Positions 42,552-51,101 of a stretch of 64,000 nt of DNA are shown here, piece after piece; position 1 is the first letter of the stretch, and each line of letters starts with the position of its first letter. Source of the stretch: Acidimicrobiaceae bacterium (GTDB taxonomy: Bacteria > Actinomycetota > Acidimicrobiia > Acidimicrobiales > RAAP-2). The position numbers were made by a program, and so were the translations under genes. Under the pieces are notes generated by a model that did not search any database, was not told the DNA's origin, and was given only the letters and a program-made list of their open reading frames with translations. The stretch is from NCBI GenBank assembly GCA_003133685.1, contig PKYQ01000023.1:158622-222621 (forward strand), given 5' to 3'.

Positions 42552-44017
42552 TGAGCGATCGACCACTCGCCAACTCGCAGTTGGGCTCACTCGAGTACGA
42601 CCCGGCGCCGGAGTCGGCCGCCATCGCCAAACTGAAGCCCAGCTACGGGCTGTTCATTGACGGCCAGTTCAGCGAGGCTGAATCCGACGCGCAGTTCGCA
42701 ACGGTCAATCCCGCGAACGAAGAGGCGCTGTCGATGGTCGCCCAGGCGAGCGCGCTCGACGTCGATCGCGCCGTGGTGTCGGCGCGGCGCGCCTACGACA
42801 AGGTGTGGTCCAAGACGACCGGCGCGCAGCGCTCGAAGTACCTCTTTCGAATCGCTCGACTGATTCAGGAGCGGTCGCGCGAATTAGCCGTCGTTGAAAC
42901 ACTTGACAACGGTAAGCCCATCCGCGAGTCGCGCGACGTCGACATCCCACTCGCGGCAGCTCATTTCTTCTACTACGCCGGGTGGGCCGACAAGCTCGAT
43001 CACGCCGGTTTCGGCGTCAATCCCAAGCCGTTGGGCGTCGCCGGTCAGATCATCCCCTGGAACTTTCCGTTGTTGATGGCCGCGTGGAAGTTGGCCCCGG
43101 CGTTGGCGGCGGGCAACACGTGCGTACTGAAGCCGGCCGAGACGACGCCGCTGAGCGCCCTCGTCTTGGCCGAAATTCTGGAACAGGCCGAACTGCCGCC
43201 CGGCGTCGTCAACATCGTTACCGGTGACGGATCGACCGGCGCCGCGTTGGTCGAACACCCCGACGTCGACAAGATTGCCTTCACCGGTTCGACCGAAGTC
43301 GGTCGAATGATCCAACAACGTACCGCCGCCAGTCACAAGCACCTGACGCTCGAACTTGGCGGCAAGGGCGCCAACATCGTTTTTGACGACGCACCCATCG
43401 ACGAGATGATCGAAGGGATCATCGACGGCATTTTTTTCAACCAGGGACACGTGTGTTGCGCCGGTTCGCGACTGTTGGTCCAAGAGTCGGTGGCCGATGA
43501 GGTTCTGCGACGTCTGGTTCGCCGCGTCGAACAACTGCGCGTCGGTGATCCGCTCGACAAGAACACCGACGTGGGTGCGATCAACTCCGCCGCGCAACTC
43601 CTTCGGATTCGCGAACTGACGGATTTTGGCGAAAGCGAAGGTGCCACGCGTTACACGAGTTCGTGCGAATTGCCACAAAAGGGCTACTGGTTCGCCCCGA
43701 CGGTCTTCGCCGACGTCTCCCAGTCTCACCGGATCGCGCGAGAAGAGATCTTCGGTCCGGTGCTCTCCGTGTTGACGTTTCGTACGCCTGAAGAGGCCGT
43801 CGCCAAAGCCAATAACACGAACTACGGACTCGCCTGCGGCGTGTGGAGCGAGAAGGGGAGTCGGACACTCTGGGTGGCCGAGCGGCTGCGAGCCGGCGTC
43901 ATATGGGCCAATACGTACAACCGCTTCGATCCGACGAGTCCCTTTGGCGGCATGCGCGAGTCGGGTTTCGGCCGCGAAGGCGGACGGCACGGGCTGGAGG
44001 CGTACCTCAATGTCTGA
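42551..44017 (+). CDS. Aldehyde dehydrogenase, catalytic half of an ALDH16-like pair
   Basis: 488-residue NAD(P)-dependent aldehyde dehydrogenase. Rossmann-fold QIIPWNFPLLMAAWKLAPAL, the general-base region LTLELGGKGANI and the catalytic Cys in GHVCCAGSR are intact, then EEIFGPVLSV. Beside deoC it is placed to oxidise acetaldehyde. The following gene encodes a second, shorter ALDH-like domain; together they match the two-domain layout of bacterial ALDH16. Start shares one base with the deoC stop. Confidence 0.92.
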   Translation: MSDRPLANSQLGSLEYDPAPESAAIAKLKPSYGLFIDGQFSEAESDAQFATVNPANEEALSMVAQASALDVDRAVVSARRAYDKVWSKTTGAQRSKYLFRIARLIQERSRELAVVETLDNGKPIRESRDVDIPLAAAHFFYYAGWADKLDHAGFGVNPKPLGVAGQIIPWNFPLLMAAWKLAPALAAGNTCVLKPAETTPLSALVLAEILEQAELPPGVVNIVTGDGSTGAALVEHPDVDKIAFTGSTEVGRMIQQRTAASHKHLTLELGGKGANIVFDDAPIDEMIEGIIDGIFFNQGHVCCAGSRLLVQESVADEVLRRLVRRVEQLRVGDPLDKNTDVGAINSAAQLLRIRELTDFGESEGATRYTSSCELPQKGYWFAPTVFADVSQSHRIAREEIFGPVLSVLTFRTPEEAVAKANNTNYGLACGVWSEKGSRTLWVAERLRAGVIWANTYNRFDPTSPFGGMRESGFGREGGRHGLEAYLNV

Positions 44018-44867
44018 GGCCCGACTCGACGTTCGAAAGACCTACAAACTGCTCATCAACGGGGCCTTTCCCCGATCGGAATCGGGGCGCAGTTACGAGG
44101 TCACCTCCGCCAAGGGCGCGTTTCTCGCCAACGTCGCGCAGGGCTCTCGAAAGGATCTTCGCGACGCGGTCACTGCGGCGCGCGGGGCGCAGGTGAAGTG
44201 GTGGAACTCGACGGCCTATAACCGCGGCCAGGTCATTTACCGTCTCGCCGAGATGGCCGAATCACGTCGCGACGAGCTGGCCGAACACGTCGCGCTCTGC
44301 GAGGGCGTGAACGCGAGGACGAGTCAAAAGACCGTCTCGGCGTCGATCGATCGCATGGTGTGGTACGCCGGCTGGACCGACAAGATCGCCCAGGTACTCG
44401 GCGGGACCAATCCCGTGGCCGGACCGTTCTTCAACTTCTCAATTCCGGTGCCGAGTGGTGTGGTCGGGGTGGTGTGCGTTCAGGAGTCGTCACTCGAAGG
44501 ATTCGTCGACGCTGTCTTGGCGCCGCTCTGCGTCGGTAACACTGTCGTCGCCCTCGCTAGTGAACGACGTCCGACGCCGGCCGTGTTGTTAGGCGAGATG
44601 ACGTCATCGTCGGACTTTCCGGCCGGCGTGCTCAACATCGTCACCGGTCCGAGCGACGAATTGGCGTCGGTGCTCGCCTCGCACGAAGACGTCGACGGCC
44701 TCGACCTCTCCGGAGTCACGTCCGTCGACGCCGATGGGCTGGCCGCTTTGGGTGCGAGCTCTATCAAGCGGGTCTATCGCCCCCACGAGATGGAAAGTGA
44801 TTCCTCGCTTCGACGCCTGCGTGCCTTCGTCGAGACGTCCACGGTGTGGCACACGATTGGACAGTGA
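44010..44867 (+). CDS. ALDH-like protein lacking the catalytic domain
   Basis: 285 residues that align with the N-terminal part of aldehyde dehydrogenases (LLINGAFPRSESGRSYEV, VPSGVVGVVCVQESSLEGF, SSDFPAGVLNIVTG). It stops before the catalytic Cys region, so it cannot be an active dehydrogenase alone. It matches in size and content the non-catalytic second domain of ALDH16, here as a separate gene. ATG 44010 has GGAGG and overlaps the preceding gene by 8 bases. An intact, coupled frame argues against a pseudogene. It may be a structural or regulatory partner. Confidence 0.82.
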   Translation: MSEARLDVRKTYKLLINGAFPRSESGRSYEVTSAKGAFLANVAQGSRKDLRDAVTAARGAQVKWWNSTAYNRGQVIYRLAEMAESRRDELAEHVALCEGVNARTSQKTVSASIDRMVWYAGWTDKIAQVLGGTNPVAGPFFNFSIPVPSGVVGVVCVQESSLEGFVDAVLAPLCVGNTVVALASERRPTPAVLLGEMTSSSDFPAGVLNIVTGPSDELASVLASHEDVDGLDLSGVTSVDADGLAALGASSIKRVYRPHEMESDSSLRRLRAFVETSTVWHTIGQ

Positions 44868-45685
44868 TGACAAATCCGTACAAGCTCGCTCGACGCGCCG
44901 CCGATGAACTGCGCGAAGCGAGCGGCTACGACAATTACGACATCGCCATCGTGCTGGGTTCGGGGTGGCGTGAAGGCGCGGTGGCGTTAGGCACGCCGAC
45001 CGACGTCATTTCGACGACGTCGCTCAGTGGCTTCGTCACACCGACCGTGGCCGGTCACAATGGTCAGATCCTCTCGCTCAAGATCGGCGACCGACGAATC
45101 GCGTTGGTGGCGGGACGCGTTCATCTCTACGAAGGAAACACCGCCGACCAAGTCGTGCATCCGATTCGCACGGTCATCGCGGCCGGCGCGACCAAGGTCG
45201 TACTGACCAACGCCGCGGGCGGCATCGATCCGTCGTGGACCCCCGGCACCGTCGTTATCATCCGCGACCACATCAACTTGACCGCCACGTCGCCGCTCGA
45301 GGGACCCGCGCCGCCCAAGGGCTACGGTTCGAGGTTCGTCGATCTCACCGACCTCTACAGCGTGAGACTTCGCGCCGCGGTGAAGAAGGCCGAACCCAAT
45401 CTGTTCGAAGGTGTCTACGCCGGCTTTCGGGGACCGCACTATGAGACCCCGGCCGAGATCGTGATGGCCCGCACGATGGGCGCGACGCTGGTGGGAATGT
45501 CGACGGTGCTCGAGGCGATCGCCGCGCGTCATCTGGGCGCCGAGGTCCTCGGGTTGAGCCTGGTGTCGAATCCGGCGGCCGGAGTGACCGCTGGCCACTT
45601 GAACCACCTCGAGGTTCTCGAAGCCGGTCAATCAGCCGCCGCGTCGCTGGGCACGTTGTTGACTCGCGTCGTTCCAGTCCTGTGA
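44867..45685 (+). CDS. punA: Purine nucleoside phosphorylase (trimeric type)
   Basis: 272 residues; phosphorolyses (deoxy)inosine and (deoxy)guanosine to base and sugar-1-phosphate. VLGSGW, GRVHLYEG, LTNAAGGIDPSWTPGT and the GFRGPHYETPAEI motif are present, as in low-molecular-mass PNP. ATG 44867 sits on the stop of the previous gene (TGATGA). Its products feed the mutase encoded next. Confidence 0.93.
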   Translation: MTNPYKLARRAADELREASGYDNYDIAIVLGSGWREGAVALGTPTDVISTTSLSGFVTPTVAGHNGQILSLKIGDRRIALVAGRVHLYEGNTADQVVHPIRTVIAAGATKVVLTNAAGGIDPSWTPGTVVIIRDHINLTATSPLEGPAPPKGYGSRFVDLTDLYSVRLRAAVKKAEPNLFEGVYAGFRGPHYETPAEIVMARTMGATLVGMSTVLEAIAARHLGAEVLGLSLVSNPAAGVTAGHLNHLEVLEAGQSAAASLGTLLTRVVPVL

Positions 45686-47340
45686 GCCAATCGCTTCGCG
45701 AACGGGTACTCGAGTGGATCGAGGGTGACCCGGACATTGAAGACCGCGAAACGCTGCAACGTCTCTTGGACAGCGGGGATGAAGAGGAACTCCACCGTCG
45801 TTTCGACGCACCCCTGAGGTTCGGTACCGCCGGACTTCGCGGACCGGTGATGGCCGGGCCCGCCGGCATGAATCGCTATACCGTGCGCCGAGCTACTCAG
45901 GGCGTGATTGCCTGGCTGGGAGAGATCGGCGTCGACGCAGGTCGCGGCGTCGTGGTGGGGCGCGACGGCCGTCACGGCTCGGACTCGTTCAACAATGAAG
46001 TGGTCGCCGTGCTCTTGGGCGCGGGCGTCAAGGTATATGAAATGCCGACCCCGCTGCCGACCCCGCTCGTCGCTTACTGCGTGAAGAAACTCGGAGCCGC
46101 CGCCGGCATCATGGTGACGGCGAGTCATAACCCTCCGCAGGACAACGGCTACAAGTTGTACTCGAGTGACGGCTCTCAGATTGTTCCGCCGAACGACGAG
46201 ATCGTCGAACGTTTCGCGAACGACGCCGCGACGCCCGAATTGGGTGAGCGAACGAGTACGCATCACCGATGGATATCCCACGACCTCCTCGATCAGTACC
46301 GCGCCCACTTCACGCGACGATTCGGTGTTGCTGGCGGTAGTGACCTCGCGATCACCTACACGCCCCTTCACGGTGTCGGTGGCGCGATCATGATGGAGCT
46401 CTTCGCGGAGGCCGGCTACTCCTCGGTGACCCCGGTCGCGGCGCAGTTCGAACCGGACGGGGCATTCCCGACGTTACCGTTCCCTAACCCGGAAGAGCCG
46501 GGAGCCCTCGATCTCGCCATGACTCGCGCCGACGAGGTGAATTCCAGTCTTGTGATCGCGAACGACCCTGACGCTGATCGATTGGGTGCGGCCGTGCGCG
46601 ACGGCGACGGTTGGCACGTCCTTCGAGGAGACCAGATCGGATGGTTATTGGCGTCGTCGATGTTGCCCGCGATGAGCGATCCACGCGACGTCGTCGCCAC
46701 GACGATCGTTTCCTCCAACTTGTTGCGCGAGATGGCGCGCGACGCGGGCGTCACGTTCGCGATGACCCTTACCGGATTCAAATGGCTCGCCCGGGTCGCG
46801 GGTGACGGCATACTCCGATTGGGCTACGAAGAGGCGCTCGGATTCGCCGTCGATCCCGAGGTCGCTGACAAGGATGGACTCTCGGCCGCCCTCGCGCTCG
46901 CTCGTCTCGCCGATGACCTTCGCCGCCACGACCAGACGTTGATGGACCGACTGGACGAGATCGAGACCCGATTTGGTGTCCACTCAATCTTCCAGCTTTC
47001 GCTGCGCGCTGAGGGCCCGGCCGGTCTCAGCGCGATCACCAACGCGGTCCAGTCACTTCGCGAACGACCACCGACGTCGTTAGGCGGTCTCGCGGTGAGT
47101 GAGCACTTCGACTTGGCGAACGGTTATGAGGGACTCGGTCCGACCGACGGCGTGCTGCTGCGATTCGGAGCGACCGGGCGCGTCGTGGTTCGACCGTCCG
47201 GGACCGAGCCGAAGTTGAAGGCGTACATCGAGATCACTTCGCCGCCGAGCAGCGCGACGTCACTCGCTGAGCAGCGCCGCCACGGCGAAACTCTTGTCGA
47301 GGCCGTGCGCGCAGATCTGCAATCGCTACTGAATCTCTGA
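45682..47340 (+). CDS. Phosphohexomutase-family enzyme, probable phosphopentomutase
   Basis: 552-residue alpha-D-phosphohexomutase superfamily enzyme. Catalytic Ser in MVTASHNPPQDNGYK, metal loop DPDADRLG and the phosphate-binding RPSGTEPKLK. Length and the N-terminal FGTAGLRG fit the PgcA/Pgm2 group, members of which act on glucose-1-phosphate, mannose-1-phosphate or (deoxy)ribose-1-phosphate. The operon with PNP and DeoC makes (deoxy)ribose phosphates the likely substrate. GTG 45682 overlaps punA. The last 15 bases overlap the convergent add gene. Confidence 0.87.
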   Translation: MSQSLRERVLEWIEGDPDIEDRETLQRLLDSGDEEELHRRFDAPLRFGTAGLRGPVMAGPAGMNRYTVRRATQGVIAWLGEIGVDAGRGVVVGRDGRHGSDSFNNEVVAVLLGAGVKVYEMPTPLPTPLVAYCVKKLGAAAGIMVTASHNPPQDNGYKLYSSDGSQIVPPNDEIVERFANDAATPELGERTSTHHRWISHDLLDQYRAHFTRRFGVAGGSDLAITYTPLHGVGGAIMMELFAEAGYSSVTPVAAQFEPDGAFPTLPFPNPEEPGALDLAMTRADEVNSSLVIANDPDADRLGAAVRDGDGWHVLRGDQIGWLLASSMLPAMSDPRDVVATTIVSSNLLREMARDAGVTFAMTLTGFKWLARVAGDGILRLGYEEALGFAVDPEVADKDGLSAALALARLADDLRRHDQTLMDRLDEIETRFGVHSIFQLSLRAEGPAGLSAITNAVQSLRERPPTSLGGLAVSEHFDLANGYEGLGPTDGVLLRFGATGRVVVRPSGTEPKLKAYIEITSPPSSATSLAEQRRHGETLVEAVRADLQSLLNL

Positions 47341-48420
47341 TCGCAGAGCGGCGTAACCCGGCTTGATCACGTTGTTGATCATCGCGAGGCGCTGATCGAA
47401 CTGGAAGAACGAACTCTTCGCGGCGTTTAGTGTCAGCCACTCCATGTCGGCCAGAGTCCAACCGAACGCGTCGGCGCACGTCTCGAACTCACTACCCAAG
47501 GTGATTCCACTCATAAGGCGATTATCAGTGTTGAGCGTCACGCGAAAGCGAAGCTTGCGAAGCAACTCGATCGGATGGGTGGCAATGGACGCAGCAGCGC
47601 CCGTGTGCACGTTCGAGGTGGGGCAAACCTCGAGTGGTATGCGACGGTCGCGAACGAAGTTGGCCAGTCGGCCGAGGTGGTAGTCGCCATCCTTTTCAAT
47701 GATGTCGTCGGCGATTCGCACACCGTGACCGAGTCGTTCGGCGTTGCAGAATTGCACGGCTTCCCAGATCGACGGCAGTCCGAATGCCTCACCGGCGTGG
47801 ATCGTCATGTGAAAGTCTTCGCGTTGCACGAGGTGAAAGGCGCGCAAGTGATGCGTCGGTGGGAAACCATCTTCCGGTCCCGCGATGTCGAAGCCGCAGA
47901 CGCCGCGGTCGCGGTATTCGACCGCTAACTCCGCGATTGTCTCACTGAGATTTGCCTGGCGCATTGCGGAGAGGATCGCGCGAACGACCATGGGGTGGCC
48001 TTCAAGTTCGGCGTCGTGCATGCCGTGACTTATTCCTTCCAAGACCGCGTCGACGACTTCGTGCAACGTGAGTCCACCTTCGAGGTGCTGTTCCGGCGCG
48101 AATCGAATCTCGGCGTAGACGACGCCGTCGCGGGCGAGGTCGAGGGCCGCCTCGAAGGCCACGCGCTCCAAATGATCCTTGGTTTGCATCACGGCCGTGG
48201 TGTGCGCGAATCCTTCGAGGTAGCGCACGAGATCACTACCCGGAGTGTCGGCAATGAACCATTCGCGTAATTCGTCGGGATCGGTAGTGGGTAAGCCGGT
48301 GTAATGCGTCTCGCCAGCGAGTTCCAACACAGTCGTCGGCCGCAGCCCGCCGTCGAGGTGGTCGTGCAATAGGACCTTCGGTGCTCGTTGAATCAATTCA
48401 CGCGTAAGTGCTACTGCCAT
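47326..48420 (-). CDS. add: Adenosine deaminase
   Basis: 364 residues; deaminates (deoxy)adenosine to (deoxy)inosine. The zinc HxH pair is in LLHDHLDGGLRP, a further His in IHAGEAFG, the catalytic Glu nearby and Asp in NTDNRLMSG. ATG 48420 is preceded by TAACCT at 6 nt, so it has its own promoter in the 29-bp gap after deoA. Confidence 0.93.
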   Translation of the reverse strand: MAVALTRELIQRAPKVLLHDHLDGGLRPTTVLELAGETHYTGLPTTDPDELREWFIADTPGSDLVRYLEGFAHTTAVMQTKDHLERVAFEAALDLARDGVVYAEIRFAPEQHLEGGLTLHEVVDAVLEGISHGMHDAELEGHPMVVRAILSAMRQANLSETIAELAVEYRDRGVCGFDIAGPEDGFPPTHHLRAFHLVQREDFHMTIHAGEAFGLPSIWEAVQFCNAERLGHGVRIADDIIEKDGDYHLGRLANFVRDRRIPLEVCPTSNVHTGAAASIATHPIELLRKLRFRVTLNTDNRLMSGITLGSEFETCADAFGWTLADMEWLTLNAAKSSFFQFDQRLAMINNVIKPGYAALRSEIQ

Positions 48421-48426
48421 GAAAAG

Positions 48427-48432
48427 AGGTTA
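48427..48432 (-). promoter_or_regulatory. -10 element TAACCT for add
   Basis: Minus strand TAACCT-cttttc-ATG, 6-nt spacing, inside the deoA-add gap. Confidence 0.5.
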
Positions 48433-48449
48433 GTCAACAGGCCTGTGGA

Positions 48450-49730
48450 CTAGTTGGTGATACGTTCCAGCAGCAACGCTTCGGCGTTCACCTTGCGTTC
48501 ACCTACCACGACGGCGTTGGCGATTGCGTCGCGCCCCTGTTGAAGATGCGTTGCGTCATCGGCGTGAAGTTCGAACATTGGTTGGCCCTCGATGATCGCG
48601 TCGCCTTCACGAATCAGACACACGACGCCGGCAGCCGCACTTACCGGGTCTTCCTTGCGCGCCCGACCGGCACCCAATCGCCACGCTGCTATGCCGACTT
48701 CCAATGCGTCAATTGAGTGAACGACACCGTCTTCAGTACTCAGTACCTCTTCGCGACACGTCGCGCTCGGGAGTGTCGCGTCGGGGTCGCCGCCTTGAGC
48801 ACGGATCATTTGTTGGTAAACCTCGTAACCCGATCCGTCGTCAAGTTTGGTTTCGGGGTCCACGTCGATGCCGACGAGCTCAACCATGATTCGCGCCAGG
48901 GCGAGCGTCAACTCTCGCACGTCACTCGGTCCGTTGCCCTGAAGGACGTCCACGGATTCATTGACCTCGAGCGCGTTGCCGACGGCGCGACCGAGTGGCG
49001 CGTTCATCGACGTGAGTTGCGCAATGGTCGCCACGCCATGGCTGAGACCCAACCCGACCATCGTCGACGCGAGTTCACGGGCCTGTTCCACGTTCTTGAT
49101 GAAGGCGCCGCGTCCGACTTTCACGTCCAATACCAGAGCGTGCGTTCCCTCGGCGATCTTCTTGGACATGATCGACGACGAAATGAGCGGAATCGACGCC
49201 ACGGTCGCGGTCACGTCGCGCAGCGAGTAGAGCTTCCGATCGACCGGGGCCAGTCCTTGACCCGCGGCACAGATGACCGCGCCCACCGTATTGAGCTGCT
49301 CGCGGATCTCGTCATTCGACAAGAAGGCGCGCCACCCGGGGATCGACTCGAGTTTGTCAAGCGTCCCTCCCGTGTGTCCGAGACCGCGACCGGAAAGTTG
49401 GGGAACGGCGGCGCCGCACGCCGCCACGAGTGGCGCGAGGATCAGCGAGATCTTGTCACCCACGCCGCCGGTTGAATGCTTGTCGACGGTCGGTCGATCG
49501 AGCTTTCCTAAATCGAGTCGTTCACCGGATTCGATCATTCGGTCAGTCCACGTGTTCAACTCTCGGTCACTGAGTCCGTTGAAGAAAATCGCCATTAACA
49601 GCGCCGACATCTGCTCTTCGGCAACTTCGCCGCGCACGTAGGCGTCGAGAATCCACGAGATGGCGTCATCGCTGAGCACACCGTCGTCACGTTTGGTAGT
49701 GATGATGTCGACGGCGGAGAAGTAACTCAC
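48450..49730 (-). CDS. deoA: Pyrimidine-nucleoside/thymidine phosphorylase
   Basis: 426 residues; phosphorolyses thymidine, deoxyuridine or uridine. KHSTGGVGDKISL, the GRGLGHTGGTLDKLESIPG substrate loop and the C-terminal PYNP domain are present. GTG 49730 overlaps the cdd stop (GTGA), so cdd-deoA form an operon. Supplies (deoxy)ribose-1-phosphate to the mutase. Confidence 0.93.
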   Translation of the reverse strand: MSYFSAVDIITTKRDDGVLSDDAISWILDAYVRGEVAEEQMSALLMAIFFNGLSDRELNTWTDRMIESGERLDLGKLDRPTVDKHSTGGVGDKISLILAPLVAACGAAVPQLSGRGLGHTGGTLDKLESIPGWRAFLSNDEIREQLNTVGAVICAAGQGLAPVDRKLYSLRDVTATVASIPLISSSIMSKKIAEGTHALVLDVKVGRGAFIKNVEQARELASTMVGLGLSHGVATIAQLTSMNAPLGRAVGNALEVNESVDVLQGNGPSDVRELTLALARIMVELVGIDVDPETKLDDGSGYEVYQQMIRAQGGDPDATLPSATCREEVLSTEDGVVHSIDALEVGIAAWRLGAGRARKEDPVSAAAGVVCLIREGDAIIEGQPMFELHADDATHLQQGRDAIANAVVVGERKVNAEALLLERITN

Positions 49731-50146
49731 TGACTCTTCCGAATGTCCAATTCGGCCGGGCCGAACGCGCCGGGGAGTAGTTCGCGAAGCGGTGTCGGGT
49801 CGAGGTCATCGCCGGCGTCAACCAACAATTCATTGCCGCCGTGTTCGAACAGAACTTGACGACATCGGCCGCACGGGGTGATGGGCTTGCCATCACCCGC
49901 GACAATCGACACCGCGAGAAGACGACCTCCGCCGACTCGTGCGAGGTCCGAGACCAACGAACACTCGGCACACAGCGTCAGGCCGTAGCTCGCGTTCTCG
50001 ACGTTGGCCCCCACGACGAAGCGTCCATCGGTGGTGACGGCGCAGGCGCCGACGCTGACGTGCGAATAGGGCGCGTACGACGTTGAGGTGGCGTGACGAG
50101 CCTGTGCGCGTAGTTCATTCCAAGGGATCGCCGTCGATGAACTCAC
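49727..50146 (-). CDS. cdd: Cytidine deaminase (tetrameric)
   Basis: 139 residues; converts (deoxy)cytidine to (deoxy)uridine. Zinc ligands are Cys in GLTLCAECSL and PCGRCRQVLFE (three-Cys type), and Glu of CAE is catalytic. GTG 50146 is chosen over an upstream in-frame TTG because TAATGT ends 6 nt before it. First gene of cdd-deoA. Confidence 0.93.
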   Translation of the reverse strand: MSSSTAIPWNELRAQARHATSTSYAPYSHVSVGACAVTTDGRFVVGANVENASYGLTLCAECSLVSDLARVGGGRLLAVSIVAGDGKPITPCGRCRQVLFEHGGNELLVDAGDDLDPTPLRELLPGAFGPAELDIRKSQ

Positions 50147-50152
50147 TGTCAA

Positions 50153-50162
50153 ACATTACACT
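50153..50162. promoter_or_regulatory. Overlapping divergent -10 elements for cdd and psuG
   Basis: Minus strand TAATGT (50158-50153), 6 nt before the cdd GTG. Plus strand TACACT (50157-50162), 9 nt before the psuG ATG. The hexamers share two bases, so polymerase can occupy only one at a time. Confidence 0.5.
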
Positions 50163-50171
50163 TCGACTTGC

Positions 50172-51101
50172 ATGACTAACTTTCGAAACTCATCGGTCGT
50201 CATCAACGACGAAGTCGCGAACACTCTCGAGAAAGGCCGCAACGTCGTTGCCCTCGAGACCACAATCGTTGTTCAGGGCCTTCCATCTCCGGTGAATCTG
50301 GAAGTCGCCGAAGAGTGCGAGGCGGCGGTACGTGAGGGCGGTTCGGTGCCCGCAACAATCGGCGTGCTCGACGGTCGCGTGATCGTCGGCCTCAGCGCCG
50401 AGCAGCTGCGAACACTGGCTGATCCGGATCGACACGCGGCCAAACTCTCGGCCCGCGATATTGGCTTGGCGCTCGCCACGCACGGTGATGGCGCGACGAC
50501 CGTCGCCGGCACGATCAGCATCGCGAGCCGTGTCGGTATTCAAGTAATGGCGACCGGTGGTCTCGGAGGAGTTCATCGCGACGTCCGCGACAGCTTCGAT
50601 GAATCGGCGGACCTGACCGCACTGTCGCGAAATCAAGTACTCGTCGTCGCGTCGGGCGTGAAATCAATTCTCGATATTGGCGCGACGCTCGAGCGTCTCG
50701 ACACGTTGGGCGTACCAGTCGCGGGATTTCGAACGGACAAGTTCCCCGGCTTCTATCAAAGTGAAAGTGGATTCTCGCTGGACTGGAAGCTCGCCAACGA
50801 GACGGAAGCCGCCGTGGCGTTTCTCTCGCATTGCGAACTGTCGGCAACGGGCTTTCTTGTCGGCAATCCGATCGACCCGAAGAGTGAACTCTCTGTTGAA
50901 CTGCACGACCGCGCCCTTTCGAGCGCGCTCGAAAGGGCGAAGGACCTGGGCGTCAGTGGCAAAGAGGTCACGCCGGTGCTGCTCGCCGAGTTCGCTCGCT
51001 ACACCGCTGGTGCAAGCGTCGAGGTGAATCGTCAACTGGTCGTGGCAAACGCTGCGTTGGCCGGGAGAATCAGCGCGGCGATCGCCAAGGAACGGGTGTG
51101 A
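50172..51101 (+). CDS. psuG: Pseudouridine-5'-phosphate glycosidase
   Basis: 309 residues; splits pseudouridine 5'-phosphate into uracil and ribose-5-phosphate. ALETTIVVQGLPSPVNLE, the VPATIGVLDG strand, ATGGLGGVHRD and the GFRTDKFPGFY loop are typical of the family. Overlaps the kinase gene by 4 bases (GTGA). The gene contains a perfect 28-bp palindrome near its 3' end. Head-to-head with cdd. Confidence 0.93.
   Translation: MTNFRNSSVVINDEVANTLEKGRNVVALETTIVVQGLPSPVNLEVAEECEAAVREGGSVPATIGVLDGRVIVGLSAEQLRTLADPDRHAAKLSARDIGLALATHGDGATTVAGTISIASRVGIQVMATGGLGGVHRDVRDSFDESADLTALSRNQVLVVASGVKSILDIGATLERLDTLGVPVAGFRTDKFPGFYQSESGFSLDWKLANETEAAVAFLSHCELSATGFLVGNPIDPKSELSVELHDRALSSALERAKDLGVSGKEVTPVLLAEFARYTAGASVEVNRQLVVANAALAGRISAAIAKERV
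50912..50939. repeat. Perfect 28-bp palindrome inside psuG
   Basis: CGCCCTTTCGAGCG followed directly by its reverse complement, with no loop. It encodes a Leu-Ser-Ser-Ala-Leu-containing stretch of psuG. Could form a hairpin or bind a dimeric protein. Confidence 0.8.

Noticed and set aside
44010-44867. Short ALDH-like gene as a pseudogene
   Set aside because: It has a good ribosome binding site, overlaps both neighbours and keeps an intact frame; a split ALDH16 explains it better.
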